Part shown: piece after piece, positions 37,301-45,847 of the stretch
Layout: each line of letters begins with the position of its first letter
How positions within the stretch are numbered: position 1 is the first letter of the stretch
Assembly: GCF_050436995.1 (NCBI RefSeq)
Contig: NC_134764.1
Coordinates: 6,014,001-6,078,000, forward strand
Length of the DNA stretch: 64,000 bases
Source: Anticarsia gemmatalis
Taxonomy: Eukaryota > Arthropoda > Insecta > Lepidoptera > Erebidae
Reading direction: 5' to 3'
Made by a program: the position numbers and the translations under genes
The notes under the pieces: generated by a model
The model's database searches: none
What the model saw: the letters and a program-made list of their open reading frames with translations, nothing else
Told to the model about the DNA's origin: nothing

Positions 37301-40300
37301 AGGTATTTCTAAGCTGTCTATCCAAAGGATAAAAATGGGACCCCATATACTAAGATTTATACATTAAAAAACTCTAAAATTATTATTTACGCGAGGCTTC
37401 CAAATAATTAACGTCTTTTGTTGTTTTTTTTATAGATAGTACGGAACACTTCGCGCGCGACAATAATTGCAAGTGAAAATTTTACATGAATATAATTTTG
37501 TTTTTATATTTTTTGCAGATTACATCGGCTCATTCGTGGATGAATTAAGTGTACTACACAATTTCACCCTCAAGTCACAGTGGCTCCATCTACTGGACTT
37601 TGACTTCCAAAGCAAAGAGGTATACACATTTCTCATTAGAATTTATTGTATTAAAATTAAGTATTTTTCTGTCTATTAGTAAAATTAACTGTGAAACTAC
37701 TAAACCAATTTTCATGCAGTTTTCACCAATATACGTGAATTATTATTAACACAGGTTTTATTGAAAAAAAAAGTGTTTTGTGTAAATTGATTGTATATTT
37801 TACAATCAATTTACACAAACACAATTTTGGTTGTAAAATATAAAAAAATATATTTTTCATCTGTAGTGTATGCGATCGTCAGACACAAGTCTTTGGTTTA
37901 ATCCAACTTTGTGTCAACATAAAACACAAACGTGACTTTGTGATAACGTAAACACCACACAAAAATACATATGAATTACGTACATACATAAAATCACGTT
38001 TTTTTTCCAAAAAGGGTGGAAAGAGACCAATGAACACCACTTGGTACGATCCTCACAAACTTCCCTTGCCTCATTCACATCCATACATCCTGTCATACAG
38101 GACCGCCAGTTACGAGTAACAACTAAGGTACAACTAAGTACCTACTTTAAAGTAAAACCTATTGTTTTAGGTAAAAGACGACTCCGAATGGGGGCGCCAC
38201 TTCGCGGTCCGTCAAGACCGCCTCCACTTACTTCTGACTAAGTTAGAAGAGCGCACAGCGACCCACGTGTCCGAACTGCCCACCATCAACCTGGCGCTGT
38301 ACGCGGTGCCATGTGAGAGGGCGCCACTAGTCATATACGATGAGAACGGTGAGATGTACTAATATCTATAAAGCTATATTCTGTGGCAGTTGTACAATCT
38401 TCTTTTGTAGCAACATTTTTGCGTACGATTGTTTTCTTAGCTTAAATTTGAATCGTTTTAAACCCAACTTTCCCGAGGAATTGGTAGCAGAAAGTCAAAA
38501 ATGTAATTCATTGGACTTTAGATTTCGCTAGATATAAGGCTAGACTTTGTCTCTTCTTTATCCAACCTTAAGTGGCGTCGGCACAGCATGAGCTATTTCT
38601 CAAAAACATGCTCTTGAGGGATTTGGCTGATTTTTGAAACCGCCTGCTTGACTTAAAACTGATGAAATTTATATTATAATATAGGTCCATTCAGGACCTA
38701 CGTATATTAGGCAATCTTACCTAAATAATTTTCTTTTACAGATAACAAAGTGTTATCTCCCGTGCAAGCGTTTATGTCACCGAAATGGGGCGGCGTGGTG
38801 TTGGGCAGTCCGAGTGCGAAGGACTGTGAAGGCAGCGCCACCTGGCGGCCAGATGTTAGAGTCATCATGGGCACCTTCATCTCACAGTTGAGGAAATTGT
38901 TGGGGATTACTGATGCGGTAAAATTTATTATTATTTGAATACCTTACTATAAAATTCTGACGAATACTATACAAATAGCGTTTTGTTTTACACCTATGGT
39001 CACCTTATGGTCTACATATTGAAATTTTACTAAAACTGCTTGTATCTTATTTGCTGGACTTTTATCGCTATAGAAAACAATTGGATGCAATTTTAGATTG
39101 CTCTTCAATATCCTAAGGAACATTTTTATAACATATGGAACGTAGTGACAATGCCCATCTAGCGGATAAGAATCAAAACTAAGATCAATTAAATAATATT
39201 GTGACATATAAAGCTGTAACTAAAATACGTTATGTGATGTAGGAACCCATCGAAGGTCTTCACTTGGAGCCGCTACGCTCGGTAGCTCCTCGTCAGTGGG
39301 AGATCGACAACCTACTCCGCATCAGGACGTTGGAACAACTCACCTCGGCTGAGAGAACGCTGCAGTCTTTAGCACAGTTGTTAGGTAAGTGTGTGTTATT
39401 ACAAGTCAAATACGTTTCACGGAATAAATGAATGAATTTGATCCATAATAAACAAATAACACCGAAATGCTATAACATCCATCAAACTAATGTAATACTT
39501 CAACCTCCAGCTGTTTTTGTCACGTCGTAGTTTTGTAGCGAAAGAAACCTTTTTGAATGCTACTTTAAATTTAGAACGTGTTCTCCACCTTATGACACAG
39601 CGCCCATTTCGGCAACGACAAGGAAAAGTATCGTTCAGTATCCCTATACATACAAACGCACTCTGTCGAGACTATATTTTACATTGCTTAAGAATTCCTC
39701 GACATCCCTGAGGTTTATGCAGCAGACTAAGGGTCTCACAAACATGCAATTATTAAAGCTTTATTATTTTCCAGGTGAGATCTCCAACATAGTGATAAAC
39801 GACGAGGTGGGCGCGTCGATCAACGCGGCGGTGTGGAGCATCGAGCGCGGGCGCGAGCTGTCCTCCCGCGGGGAGCTGACGCGCGCCTACAACATGTCGC
39901 ACGGCGCCTTCCTCGCCGCTGAGACCGCCTTCATGGAGCCTAGCCTACTTGCGCTGCTTTACTTTCCTGATGATCAGAAGTGAGTAACTTACTTCTTTGG
40001 GTATTTTAAAATGCAACTCCTTTGTTTTTTTTAGTTTAAATGTCATTTAATGTGGTTACAACCTTTTCTATTTGATGTGCTAATGGTTTTAGGCAAACCC
40101 TAACGCGTTTTTTTAAAGTAAACGATGTCGGAGACACTGAATAGTAATAAATTATGTTAATCTTGTTACTTGAAATAAAATAAAATTAAGTTTCCGGAAT
40201 TACTAATTTTACGATCTGTGAACATGAGATAAGACAACTAAGTAAGCTCCCAGAAAAGCAATTAAAAAACCAGAGAGTAACTTTTCACGGTTTGTTTCAG

Positions 40301-40415
40301 GTATGCTATCTACATCCCACTGTTTCTTCCTATCATGTTCCCGGTTGTGTTATCTCTCAAGAACCTACTGCTCTGGTTCCGCGGCAAGCCTATCAACAAA
40401 GTGAAGAGTGACTGA
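28265..40415 (+). CDS. PIGS: PIG-S, GPI transamidase subunit (10 coding exons)
   Basis: PIG-S is a subunit of the ER-membrane GPI transamidase (with PIG-K, GPAA1, PIG-T and PIG-U), which replaces a C-terminal signal peptide by a preformed GPI anchor. Exons: 28265-28355, 34172-34311, 35801-36013, 36482-36679, 37519-37619, 38171-38348, 38742-38917, 39243-39384, 39775-39979, 40301-40415. All have GT donors and AG acceptors, and from the ATG at 28,276 they join in one frame to 515 residues plus stop. Membrane segments lie at about residues 3-20 (before the signature LPLWWKTTE) and 479-504 (YAIYIPLFLP), with a large lumenal region between. ISNIVI and LYFPDDQK are hallmark family words. Human PIG-S has 555 residues. 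The frame stays open upstream of the ATG to the acceptor (SNR before M), so a short upstream coding exon is likely. Confidence 0.95.
28470..28640 (+). mobile_element. Family A SINE fragment with a different tail
   Basis: It carries 'gaggcaacacaccaatg', 'ttcgaagttatgtgtgtatt' and 'ggtgaaggaaaacatcgt', which also occur (inverted) in 31,242-31,539. After 'aaccttgcatggctaaaaat' it continues into 'ttaaaggaagtcgtgactag', which the other copy lacks. It may be a distinct subfamily or a recombined copy. Confidence 0.65.
30705..30830 (+). repeat. Interspersed repeat, family E
   Basis: It shares 'atggatgtgaatgaagcaag', 'gtgacgttctctggtctttg' and 'gcgagattttatgtttctgc' with 1,645-1,745. It lies in the PIG-S intron. 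Confidence 0.6.
31242..31539 (-). mobile_element. Near full-length tRNA-derived SINE (family A)
   Basis: Read on the minus strand it starts GTGATAGCCGAGTGGCATAA, an A-box-like tRNA head. It continues to a B box (GGTTCGAACCC) about 45 bp later, then a body with 'aacacaccaatgacttttcg' and 'ggaaaacatcgtgaggatac', and ends 'gcccagcagtgggacatta'. This is a pol III SINE structure of a type widespread in Lepidoptera. Several truncated copies in the window share its 3' half. Confidence 0.85.
32339..32412 (+). repeat. Short dispersed repeat fragment
   Basis: The phrase 'tataccttcgggtattgctgg' followed by 'gtaatgatttttatgtatgt' recurs at about 525-565 ('ataccttcgggtacaacagg'). It is a small tail fragment of a dispersed family. 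Confidence 0.45.
32713..32828. mobile_element. Hairpin MITE, copy 4 (opposite orientation)
   Basis: The arms are those of copies 1 to 3 and pair almost perfectly over about 47 bp. The loop (gtttaaaatcatg) is the reverse complement of the loop in copies 1-3, so this copy is inserted the other way round. CATA occurs on both sides (32,709-32,712 and 32,829-32,832), a possible 4-bp target duplication. Confidence 0.85.
33526..34019. mobile_element. Inverted-repeat element with three internal hairpins
   Basis: About 100 bp at each end are inverted copies, running inwards from 'gttactgtaaaagcccgaac' through 'cctaagattttccgg' and 'ttaccaactctcaatgg' to about 33,624 on the left and 33,923 on the right. 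Between them lie three separate stem-loops: 33,689-33,719 (GTTACGGT/ACCGTAAC), 33,767-33,814 (stem 'gaaggctgaggtgggag') and 33,846-33,868 (GGAGC...GCTCC). No transposase frame is present. The element sits in the intron about 150 bp before the next PIG-S exon. I cannot assign a superfamily. Confidence 0.8.
34172..34311 (+). CDS. PIGS: PIG-S exon 2 (recognised)
   Basis: It opens with RVSLPYDKINSFDSL, matching the conserved post-membrane 'ASLPY' segment of the family, and encodes the first part of the lumenal region. It ends at TCCG followed by gtaaga, one base into a codon. The intron before it, 5.8 kb, is the longest between recognised exons. Confidence 0.93.
34440..34565 (+). repeat. 3' part of SINE family B
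   Basis: The segment 'ggtatgtttatcatttgtct', 'ggttgccatagtacaagctc' and 'gatgaccgtgtg' matches the 3' half of the fuller copy at 40,508-40,722. It lies in the PIG-S intron just after exon 2. Confidence 0.7.
34566..35800 (+). other. Rest of PIG-S intron 2
   Basis: AT-rich intronic DNA with no recognisable element. The phase between the flanking exons shows that no coding exon is missing here. Confidence 0.7.
35801..36013 (+). CDS. PIGS: PIG-S exon 3 (lumenal)
   Basis: A strong acceptor (long T tract then CAG) leads to AVIKLKITKSI and continues to QDVWLAGDRVMFFRDNK. It corresponds to the lumenal beta-rich region of PIG-S. The donor follows AAAG and the phase is one base. A SINE head begins about 21 bp inside the following intron. 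Confidence 0.92.
36035..36190 (+). mobile_element. tRNA-headed SINE (family C) just inside a PIG-S intron
   Basis: A tRNA-like head reads GGCCTCTGTGGCGTAGTGGT (A box) and, about 50 bp later, GGGTTCGGTTCC (B box). A SINE body with 'ggataaatatttgt' and 'gttgttcgagatttgg' follows. It starts about 21 bp downstream of the exon 3 donor. It is not a functional tRNA gene, because no acceptor-stem pairing is seen after the B box. Confidence 0.7.
36482..36679 (+). CDS. PIGS: PIG-S exon 4 (lumenal)
   Basis: It encodes ALNTVVETLKHIVYQTSV through AGYHVVLSVVHPRPDALKVE. The human protein has the comparable '[20 protein letters not shown]' at this point, which supports the frame. The donor lies after GTTGAAG (gtgatc) with one base carried over. 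The exon is GC-rich compared with its introns. Confidence 0.93.
36680..37518 (+). other. PIG-S intron 4
   Basis: About 840 bp of AT-rich intron. Short open frames here are of random length. I see no element. Confidence 0.7.
37519..37619 (+). CDS. PIGS: PIG-S exon 5 (lumenal)
   Basis: The exon starts DYIGSFVDELSVLHNFTLKS and ends DFQSKE before gtatac. It corresponds to the family region around '[20 protein letters not shown]'. NFT is a potential N-glycosylation site, consistent with a lumenal position. The exon ends on a codon boundary. Confidence 0.92.
37773..37822. repeat. Near-perfect 50-bp palindrome in a PIG-S intron
   Basis: The left arm 'gtgtaaattgattgta' and the right arm 'tacaatcaatttacac' pair exactly around a 5-base TATTT centre, with further pairing outside ('gtgtttt' and 'caaacac'). 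If transcribed it would form a stable stem in the PIG-S pre-mRNA. Confidence 0.85.
37975..38100 (-). repeat. Interspersed repeat, family E
   Basis: On the minus strand it reads 'ggatgtatggatgtgaatga', 'gcaagggaagtttgtgagga' and 'cattggtctctttccaccc', the same family as 1,645-1,745 and 30,705-30,830. It occupies the end of PIG-S intron 5. Confidence 0.6.
38171..38348 (+). CDS. PIGS: PIG-S exon 6 (lumenal)
   Basis: It encodes VKDDSEWGRHFAVRQDRLHL through LPTINLALYAVPCERAPLVI to YDEN. This aligns with the 'HVINPVES...[20 protein letters not shown]' stretch of the human protein. Phase 0 in, one base carried out (donor gtgaga). Confidence 0.93.
38742..38917 (+). CDS. PIGS: PIG-S exon 7 (conserved WGG block)
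   Basis: It encodes QAFMSPKWGGVVLGSP and VIMGTFISQLRKLLGITDA, the most recognisable lumenal blocks of PIG-S (human 'NAFHSPRWGGIMVYN' and 'VFLAQLRLLFGI'). It ends on a codon boundary at gtaaaa. Confidence 0.95.
39243..39384 (+). CDS. PIGS: PIG-S exon 8
   Basis: It reads EPIEGLHLEPLRSVAPRQWE then IDNLLRIRTLEQLTSAERTL and LAQLL, the counterpart of human '[32 protein letters not shown]'. The carried-over base plus the next exon makes the glycine before EISNIVI. Confidence 0.95.
39775..39979 (+). CDS. PIGS: PIG-S exon 9 (ISNIVI ... LYFPDDQK)
   Basis: It encodes GEISNIVINDEVGASINAAV and AETAFMEPSLLALLYFPDDQ, almost identical in order to the human C-terminal lumenal region. The donor splits the lysine codon of DDQK. 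The exon is markedly GC-rich, unlike the flanking introns. Confidence 0.96.
40301..40415 (+). CDS. PIGS: PIG-S last exon: C-terminal membrane segment and stop
   Basis: It encodes KYAIYIPLFLPIMFPVVLSL and a short basic tail GKPINKVKSD, then TGA at 40,413-40,415. This is the second membrane helix and the short cytosolic tail. An AATAAA polyadenylation signal follows at 40,455-40,460. Confidence 0.95.
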
Positions 40416-40454
40416 ACAAATAGTATTATTTGATTTTTTAAGTTTTAACAAATT

Positions 40455-40460
40455 AATAAA
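40455..40460 (+). terminator. PIG-S polyadenylation signal
   Basis: AATAAA lies 40 bases after the PIG-S stop codon and is followed by a T-rich stretch. This is the expected short 3' UTR arrangement. Confidence 0.7.
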
Positions 40461-40507
40461 TGAGATTTTTTGTTCCTATTGTATTCGTTTTAATTATTGA
40501 AATTAAG

Positions 40508-40722
40508 CGTAGCGCCGCGTGTTGTGGGTTCGAATCGAATCTTTGTGTGATAAGCACGAGTATTTGTTCTGAGCCTGGTTGTCAATTTATCTATATGAGT
40601 ATATATTAAGAATTATATAATAAGTATGTTTATCAGTTATTCGGTTACCATAGTACAAGCTCCAATTAATTTGGAATCAAATGACCGTGTGGGACTTGTA
40701 CTGTAATATTTATTTACTTATT
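40508..40722 (+). mobile_element. SINE family B, fuller copy
   Basis: A B-box-like GTGGGTTCGAATC is followed by 'gtgtgataagcacgagtatt', 'tgttctgagcctggttgtc', 'gtatgtttatcagttattcg' and 'gatgaccgtgtggg'. The 3' half matches 34,440-34,565. It lies directly downstream of the PIG-S polyadenylation signal. Confidence 0.75.
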
Positions 40723-41156
40723 TGTTTTATTTAAGTGACAGAAATACTCTCAAGTCAGCTTTTATGTCCGTAATTCCCTAACCCTTGCCCTGCAATGCGA
40801 CAGAAATAGATTAGAAAAGTAAAAAGCCCCAACAGTACTTTGACAGCGGCATCTTAGTGAACGCAAGCCAAACTCCTTTCTTATTTTGGATGGGACCTGT
40901 GCCCTGCACACACTTACGCCCTGCAAATGATCTCTTACAAAACCGTATTGGAAAGACCGACCAAGTGCGTTTTGGACTCGCGCACGAAGGTTTCCGTAAG
41001 TTAACAATAACACGTTTTATTCTACTTTTTTTTAAGTCCTAGTCTTTATGAAGGGTCTCATAGTAAAAAATAAAACACTAGTTTTGCTTCAGTTGTACAT
41101 ATTATATATTTAATACTGAGGTACTTAATCAGAGTCAAGTTCCGATCAAAACATTA

Positions 41157-41675
41157 GGGTGCGTCCACATCTGGCGAACGTGCCGCGAATGTGCAGCTCG
41201 CAAGCCGTTTGCGAGCTGCGCGCGTGCAGTCACGGCAATAGTTTGGTGCGCCTCTTTAGCGCAACTCATACAAGGCTCGTATAAAGGCGTGCGCGCGGCG
41301 CGCGATCTGCGCGTACTCAATCCTCGCGCTTACAGTTCCATTTACTGGCTCAGTACTTTCGAAGATGTCGGACGACACTAGTGCTTTTAATATAATTGCT
41401 GCATCATTAGCTATTATATTACTGATAAAAAGGAAAAAAAAGAGACAACGGCGTTGGCGGGTAAGTTAGGGGTGCGGGGATTGAGACGCGGGTGGAAGGA
41501 AGACGCGAGCCGCTAGCGCGCCGCCCGCGCGCTGATCGCGTACGGCGCTTAGGTTGCGCGTGAACTGCGCGCGGGCGGCGCAGGAGCGGCGCTCGAACAA
41601 AATTGTACGCGCGCAGCTCGCAAACGGCTCGCGAGCTGCACATTCGCGGCACATTCGCCAGATGTGGACGCACCC
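41157..41675. mobile_element. Non-autonomous Harbinger element with TTA duplication
   Basis: The termini GGGTGCGTCCACATCTGGCG (left) and its inverted copy (right) are bordered by TTA on both sides (41,154-41,156 and 41,676-41,678). The inverted repeats extend inwards, with mismatches, through 'gccgcgaatgtgcagctcgc'. The element is 519 bp and strikingly GC- and GCGC-rich. It keeps a short coding exon (41,365-41,460) but no nuclease domain, so it depends on a transposase supplied elsewhere. The open frames on the minus strand (41,419-41,673) are readings through the GC-rich inverted repeat. Confidence 0.85.
41365..41460 (+). pseudogene. Retained first exon of a Harbinger-type gene
   Basis: An ATG starts 32 codons, MSDDTSAFNIIAASLAIILL then IKRKKKRQRRWR, running to a canonical donor (gtaagt). 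A short helical lead followed by a basic KRKKKRQRRW block resembles the N-terminus of many insect Harbinger (HARBI1-like) nucleases. The rest of the gene is absent, since the inverted repeat follows directly. I infer an internally deleted derivative of an autonomous element. Confidence 0.6.
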
Positions 41676-42860
41676 TTACATAACTAACTATATTACGATA
41701 TCATTGTGCAGAAAATACATTGTGTGTCGTTTCAATTTTATTCTAATTTATAGGTACGTTTATATGTCGGTGATGGACTTGTTGAAATAATGTCACAACA
41801 GAAATATGTTCTGTCATTATTGTTTTTTTATTTATGTTAGTATTTCACCCTCATTCGGAAGGAGACCTTTGCCCGTAGTGGGACAGTAACAGGTTAAAGT
41901 ATTGATACGATCAAGCAATAAACTTAGTTTTATGGAAGTATATTTTCGTTTTATACTATTTATTTTTGCATTTCAATAACAACTGTAACCACAGTTGCCG
42001 TGCCTACTTGTATATAGTCGACTCAGGCTTAACCTCTCTCATTACGAGAGGAGACCCGTACCTAGTTGAAGACTAGGAAAATTTCCTAAGTATGGTTAAA
42101 AGGCTACCTATATATTATTTTGTTAAGATTTGTCAACACGTCCATCCCCGACAGTTCCTTATGTCTATTGAAGTGAACTTGAAATGTACAAGATGGTTGA
42201 TATGTGGACACGTTGTTCAGTTTCAAGCCGACAGTTTCTGATACAATAACATTATACTTAATACCGATCAATGAGATTATTATTTTATGAGAACATTTTG
42301 TGATGACGGGTATAAAAGTATCTAGATGTTGCGAGCGATGTTTACACATTAATAAAATTAAGACTTTATGATTTTTTTCGGCATAATTCCATGAACACCC
42401 ATCTTTTTAAAGTTGAAACAAGTAGGTACCTATTTTTCTTTAAAATAGGTATTTTATATACGAAGAAATGAATGAAATGAGACTGTTCTCAATACTTATA
42501 TCTCAAGATCTCTAGTTACCGTCCAAACCCCATTTATAATCGTGCCATTATTCTTGTACCATATTGTATAAATAGTCATATTTTATGGATAGATTGTTGA
42601 ACACCTTACAAGTTATGTATACTCTTATATACGTACCGATCCTCGATTTTTATATAATGGAGTTTTTTATTATATCTTTATATGGAAGCCATTGATTAAA
42701 TTAAACTCTTTACCTACATATCACCGTAAAACTCTGTCTACCAGGTACCTTTCATTGTGTCTAACTACATAAAACGAGATAGTTATAAATCGATCAATCG
42801 GTACATATTTCACATTAATTTATCTACTAATGAAGGACAATTCACATCGAGTTAGCTACA

Positions 42861-43498
42861 TTAAGATTCAATCCAATCAGTTTCGGTAATCATAGCGACA
42901 TTTTCGCCTTTACCCGGCAAATATTCGAACTCCCAGAGGGAATTGGCCAAAACGAGCGTTTCCCCTTCAGTGAGTTCTAAGTTGAGCGTGTAACAGTCAT
43001 CTTCGCAAGGAGCTCGCGGTCTCAGCTGAATATACGTCTTGCCTTTCAATTGAGACATGATTACGAGACCAACATCAAGCTCTAAATATTTATATCTATG
43101 AGTGTCGTAGTTCTTGGACAATAACAGCCAGTTAAAGTGAGAAGGAGGGATATGAGGGGATAGGAAATAAGGTCTAGGAGCAAGGATCCTAAAGGATTTC
43201 ACAGCGCGAATGTCACAGTTTTGGAAATGGACGAACCAACTCGGTATGTCGGTATTTGTTATACGGGAGACTATTTCTTCTAAGTCCATGGGCTGTCGGC
43301 CTATTCTTATGTTGGTGAGGATCCTACAGGGTACGGAGTCACGGAGTCTGTCGTCATCGCTGATGAGGTTGGTGAGGTTGAGCTCGGCGCGGGACGACCA
43401 GTCGTAGTGAGCGTCTACGACCACGACCGGCGCCCCGCGAAGAAGATGGTGGTTGAAGACCTCGTTGTAAGAAGTGTCGGACAAACGCGCGATGTTTC
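42861..43498 (-). CDS. Second exon of the JmjC/cupin-like gene
   Basis: It encodes residues 136-347: RNIARLSDTSYNEVF, the GAPVVVVDAHYDW block, IPSWFVHFQNCDIRAVKSFR, PHIPPSHFNWLLLSKNY, and the C-terminal QLKGK...SLWEFEYLPG...ETDWIES. The stop is TAG at the left edge. This single exon holds almost the entire folded domain. Confidence 0.88.
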
Positions 43499-44784
43499 CT
43501 GAAAATAAATAATACAGCTGTTCGAATGACTACTGAAATACTATTTTATTTCAAATATAGGTTTGAAATGAAAGAAACGTGGGACACATCTGTAACTTGC
43601 CACCTAATTTAAAATGGAAATTGGAATTCGATTTAATGTGCTGTCTTGAGAAAAGTTATTTAAAAAGCAATATCTACATTTATTGAATAATATGCTTTGT
43701 TCGTCAGTTTCGGTGTGCACAAAAATATTCATAATTAAAATCGTACCATTGATTTTAATTAAAAATATTTCAAGCGACCTAAATAATGAGGGGGTTGTCA
43801 ATTCAGTCGGTATATTTTCCTCGGAATTCCTCGTAAAATATATGGCCAGATTTAAGATCAAGCACTATACCTACATTTTTACACACTACACATTGAAAAT
43901 TCATACAATTAGAAGCAGTGTTTAGTTACAGCACATCACCTCACGTTATACATGCTAAGTTTACTTTAAGTAATCTTTAAAGAGATAATACTGTTATTAT
44001 TCTGATGACTGGTCTGCTCTGGGAATCAGTGGGAATCCCCGACCATCGCCCAGCCAGAAGTCTATGTCAGCCGTCATAAAACCAATATTACCAATTAATT
44101 AATTTTATGACAACTGATTAAAAATTATGTTTACGTTTACCCACTGATAATAAATGGTAATTAAAAAAATAATCAAAATAGTCTTTGTTTAAAAATACCA
44201 AACCACGAAATATTTTGTGTTGTAACTATAGTGGTATTTTTTAACTTGTAAGGAAACAACCTAATGAAAATTCTGTGCAAAATTACTTCGTGTATGTACA
44301 CATTCTGTTTTAACAAAGCTTTTATATATATTTTAATTTTGTAACGCGATAGAAGACTAATAAATAATGAATACTCACGGACAGCTTCACAAGCTATGCA
44401 ATCCGCTGTTGATACACCACTGTCCACGTTTTGAGGCTGCGACCTCTCAATCATACATTTATTGTAGTACAAAGGCGTCCAGTCCCAGATAGGCAGGAGT
44501 TTTATCAACACAATCCTAGCAACAGCTGAAGCGTGCCACTGGAACGTATCTGTCTGGCTCACCGTGTACCCAATGGCAATTACCATAACCAGAAACAGAA
44601 ACACCCTCGTCCACCTCTTGATGGTGGCTTTCCTCACAGCATTGGTCAGAGGGCGACAAATTAAATCCATTTCTTCATCGCTCATGCCGGCTTCCTTACA
44701 ATATTCATAAAAAGAACGCACTTCTGAGTTAATTAACTCGAATTTTTCGCGTTGAGACATTTTTACCCCGTTTTTGAGACTCAT
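42861..44784 (-). CDS. Single-pass membrane protein with degenerate JmjC/cupin-like domain (2 exons)
   Basis: Exons are 44784-44379 and 43498-42861 on the minus strand, with donor GTGAGT and acceptor TTTTCAG. They join in phase (V-R-N-I-A-R) to 347 residues plus stop; a second ATG at 44,760 (MSQREK) would give 339. The N-terminal 60 residues are charged, a membrane helix follows (about 61-76, VFLFLVMVIAIGYTVS), and the rest is probably lumenal or extracellular. Residues about 152-169 (HHLLRGAPVVVVDAHYDW) and 283-345 (MSQLKGKTYIQLRP, two cysteines at 300 and 304, then TEGETLVLANSLWEFEYLPG) follow the order of a JmjC/cupin_8 fold. I do not see the iron-binding HxD...H set, so catalysis is doubtful. 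The family name is not known to me; function is open. It is divergent from the Ataxin-2 gene. Confidence 0.85.
43499..44378 (-). other. Intron of the JmjC/cupin-like gene
   Basis: An 880-bp intron with canonical ends on the minus strand. AT-rich, no recognisable element. Confidence 0.85.
44379..44784 (-). CDS. First exon of the JmjC/cupin-like gene (membrane anchor)
   Basis: It encodes the cytosolic N-terminus, the membrane helix, a WDWTPLYYNKC segment and the DCIACEAV end before the GTGAGT donor. Four cysteines after the helix suggest an oxidising compartment. Reading past the donor gives an apparent 203-residue frame, which is intron read-through. Confidence 0.85.
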
Positions 44785-45847
44785 CTTGATGACCTAGTCT
44801 CACGGCGATCAATAATAAACTCGACGGTTTTATTGATGGCAATGAAATTTCGCGCGCGCGCGGGATTGCCCGCTGAAGTTCGAAATAGGGTCTTTTTATC
44901 CACCAAGAAAGTCAATGACACAGCAAATATTTATGGAATGTAAAAAGTAATTTTATAAAACATTTGTTAATAATTTGAAGCTCTTCCATATTATTTTATT
45001 TTAACAAGTTAACTCGGGCTGTATAAGCATTGTTGAACCAAAAGTTACTAATTAATGTTCCCTTTCATGTTATTGATAACACTTAACACTGTTAGTAATA
45101 ATATAATAATTGGGGAAGTTCATGGAAATATATTTTAGCGTACAGTAATTAGTTCAGATGTTCTATTAAGTCTTGTAGAACCTTATAATATGGTTCAGAA
45201 TACAAAAAGGTGGAAAATATTTCTACATATTTACTGGTATCATTTTCTTGGTAGACCTCACCCCATTTTGTTATTAACTCATGAGTTGGCAACACTAATA
45301 GTCAAATACCATTCCGCCATATTGAAAGTTCTAAAGTGGGAAGTCGGTCAAACGCTGACCCTATTAGTTATTTCTATTTATTGTGTGACGATATTTACTA
45401 AAAACGTTACTATAAAAAATTATTACACTTTTAGTGAATCGTATGTTGTGGTTTATATATTCAAAAGTGTGTTTATACAATTTTGCAATTCGCCTAATGA
45501 ATACGTCACAGCGCCATGTTGTATTCCTGCGCTGATTGCAGGCACGAGAAATCTGCCAACCCGTTTATTTTCCGGGATTAGTTCCCGAGAATAAATCGAA
45601 CTGCGATTTTGTACTCAAATATATTTTAATTTATATTTGTTGGCAAACGTCAAGCAACTTTTGTGGAATAGATGCATCCCTGTCGTCGCATTTTGAGTGC
45701 TAATTCCTAATATCTACTGCAATTGTGCATCCGCGAAAGTTGTGTGGACTGTGTTGTAAAAGAAAGAAGTGATAATTAGCCAAAATTCCGGTCCCCACGC
45801 GCAGACGAGAAGGTGCCTACCCGCCGGGGCAGTCAGGCGAAGGAGAC
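44785..45847. promoter_or_regulatory. Divergent promoter region and 5' UTRs
   Basis: About 1.06 kb lie between the start codons of the minus-strand membrane-protein gene and the plus-strand Ataxin-2 gene. A CpG-rich run of alternating CG (about 44,853-44,862) lies near the former, and the Ataxin-2 5' UTR becomes GC-rich after about 45,790. The 134-codon plus-strand frame at 45,190-45,594 has no family resemblance and lies in this interval, so I treat it as non-coding. Shared regulation is an inference from spacing only. Confidence 0.6.

Larger units (their letters stand above)
40461..42860. other. Region between PIG-S and the minus-strand gene
   Basis: About 2.4 kb that separate two convergent genes. 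It contains a family B SINE, a Harbinger MITE (41,157-41,675), and 3' SINE fragments (41,846-41,896 and 42,021-42,067). The rest is AT-rich. A TTTATT at 42,666-42,671 (AATAAA on the minus strand) could be the polyadenylation signal of the minus-strand gene. Confidence 0.6.

Noticed and set aside
41419..41673. Two overlapping arginine/alanine-rich minus-strand frames.
   Set aside because: They are readings of the GC-rich terminal inverted repeat of the Harbinger element, not genes.
44173..44378. C-terminal extension of the minus-strand membrane protein beyond DCIACEAV.
   Set aside because: A canonical GTGAGT donor lies there and the next exon joins in phase to a sensible protein; the extension is intron read-through.
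45190..45594. A 134-codon plus-strand frame starting MVQNTKRWKIF upstream of Ataxin-2.
   Set aside because: It lies in the divergent promoter interval, is AT-driven, and resembles no known family; length alone is within chance for this composition.
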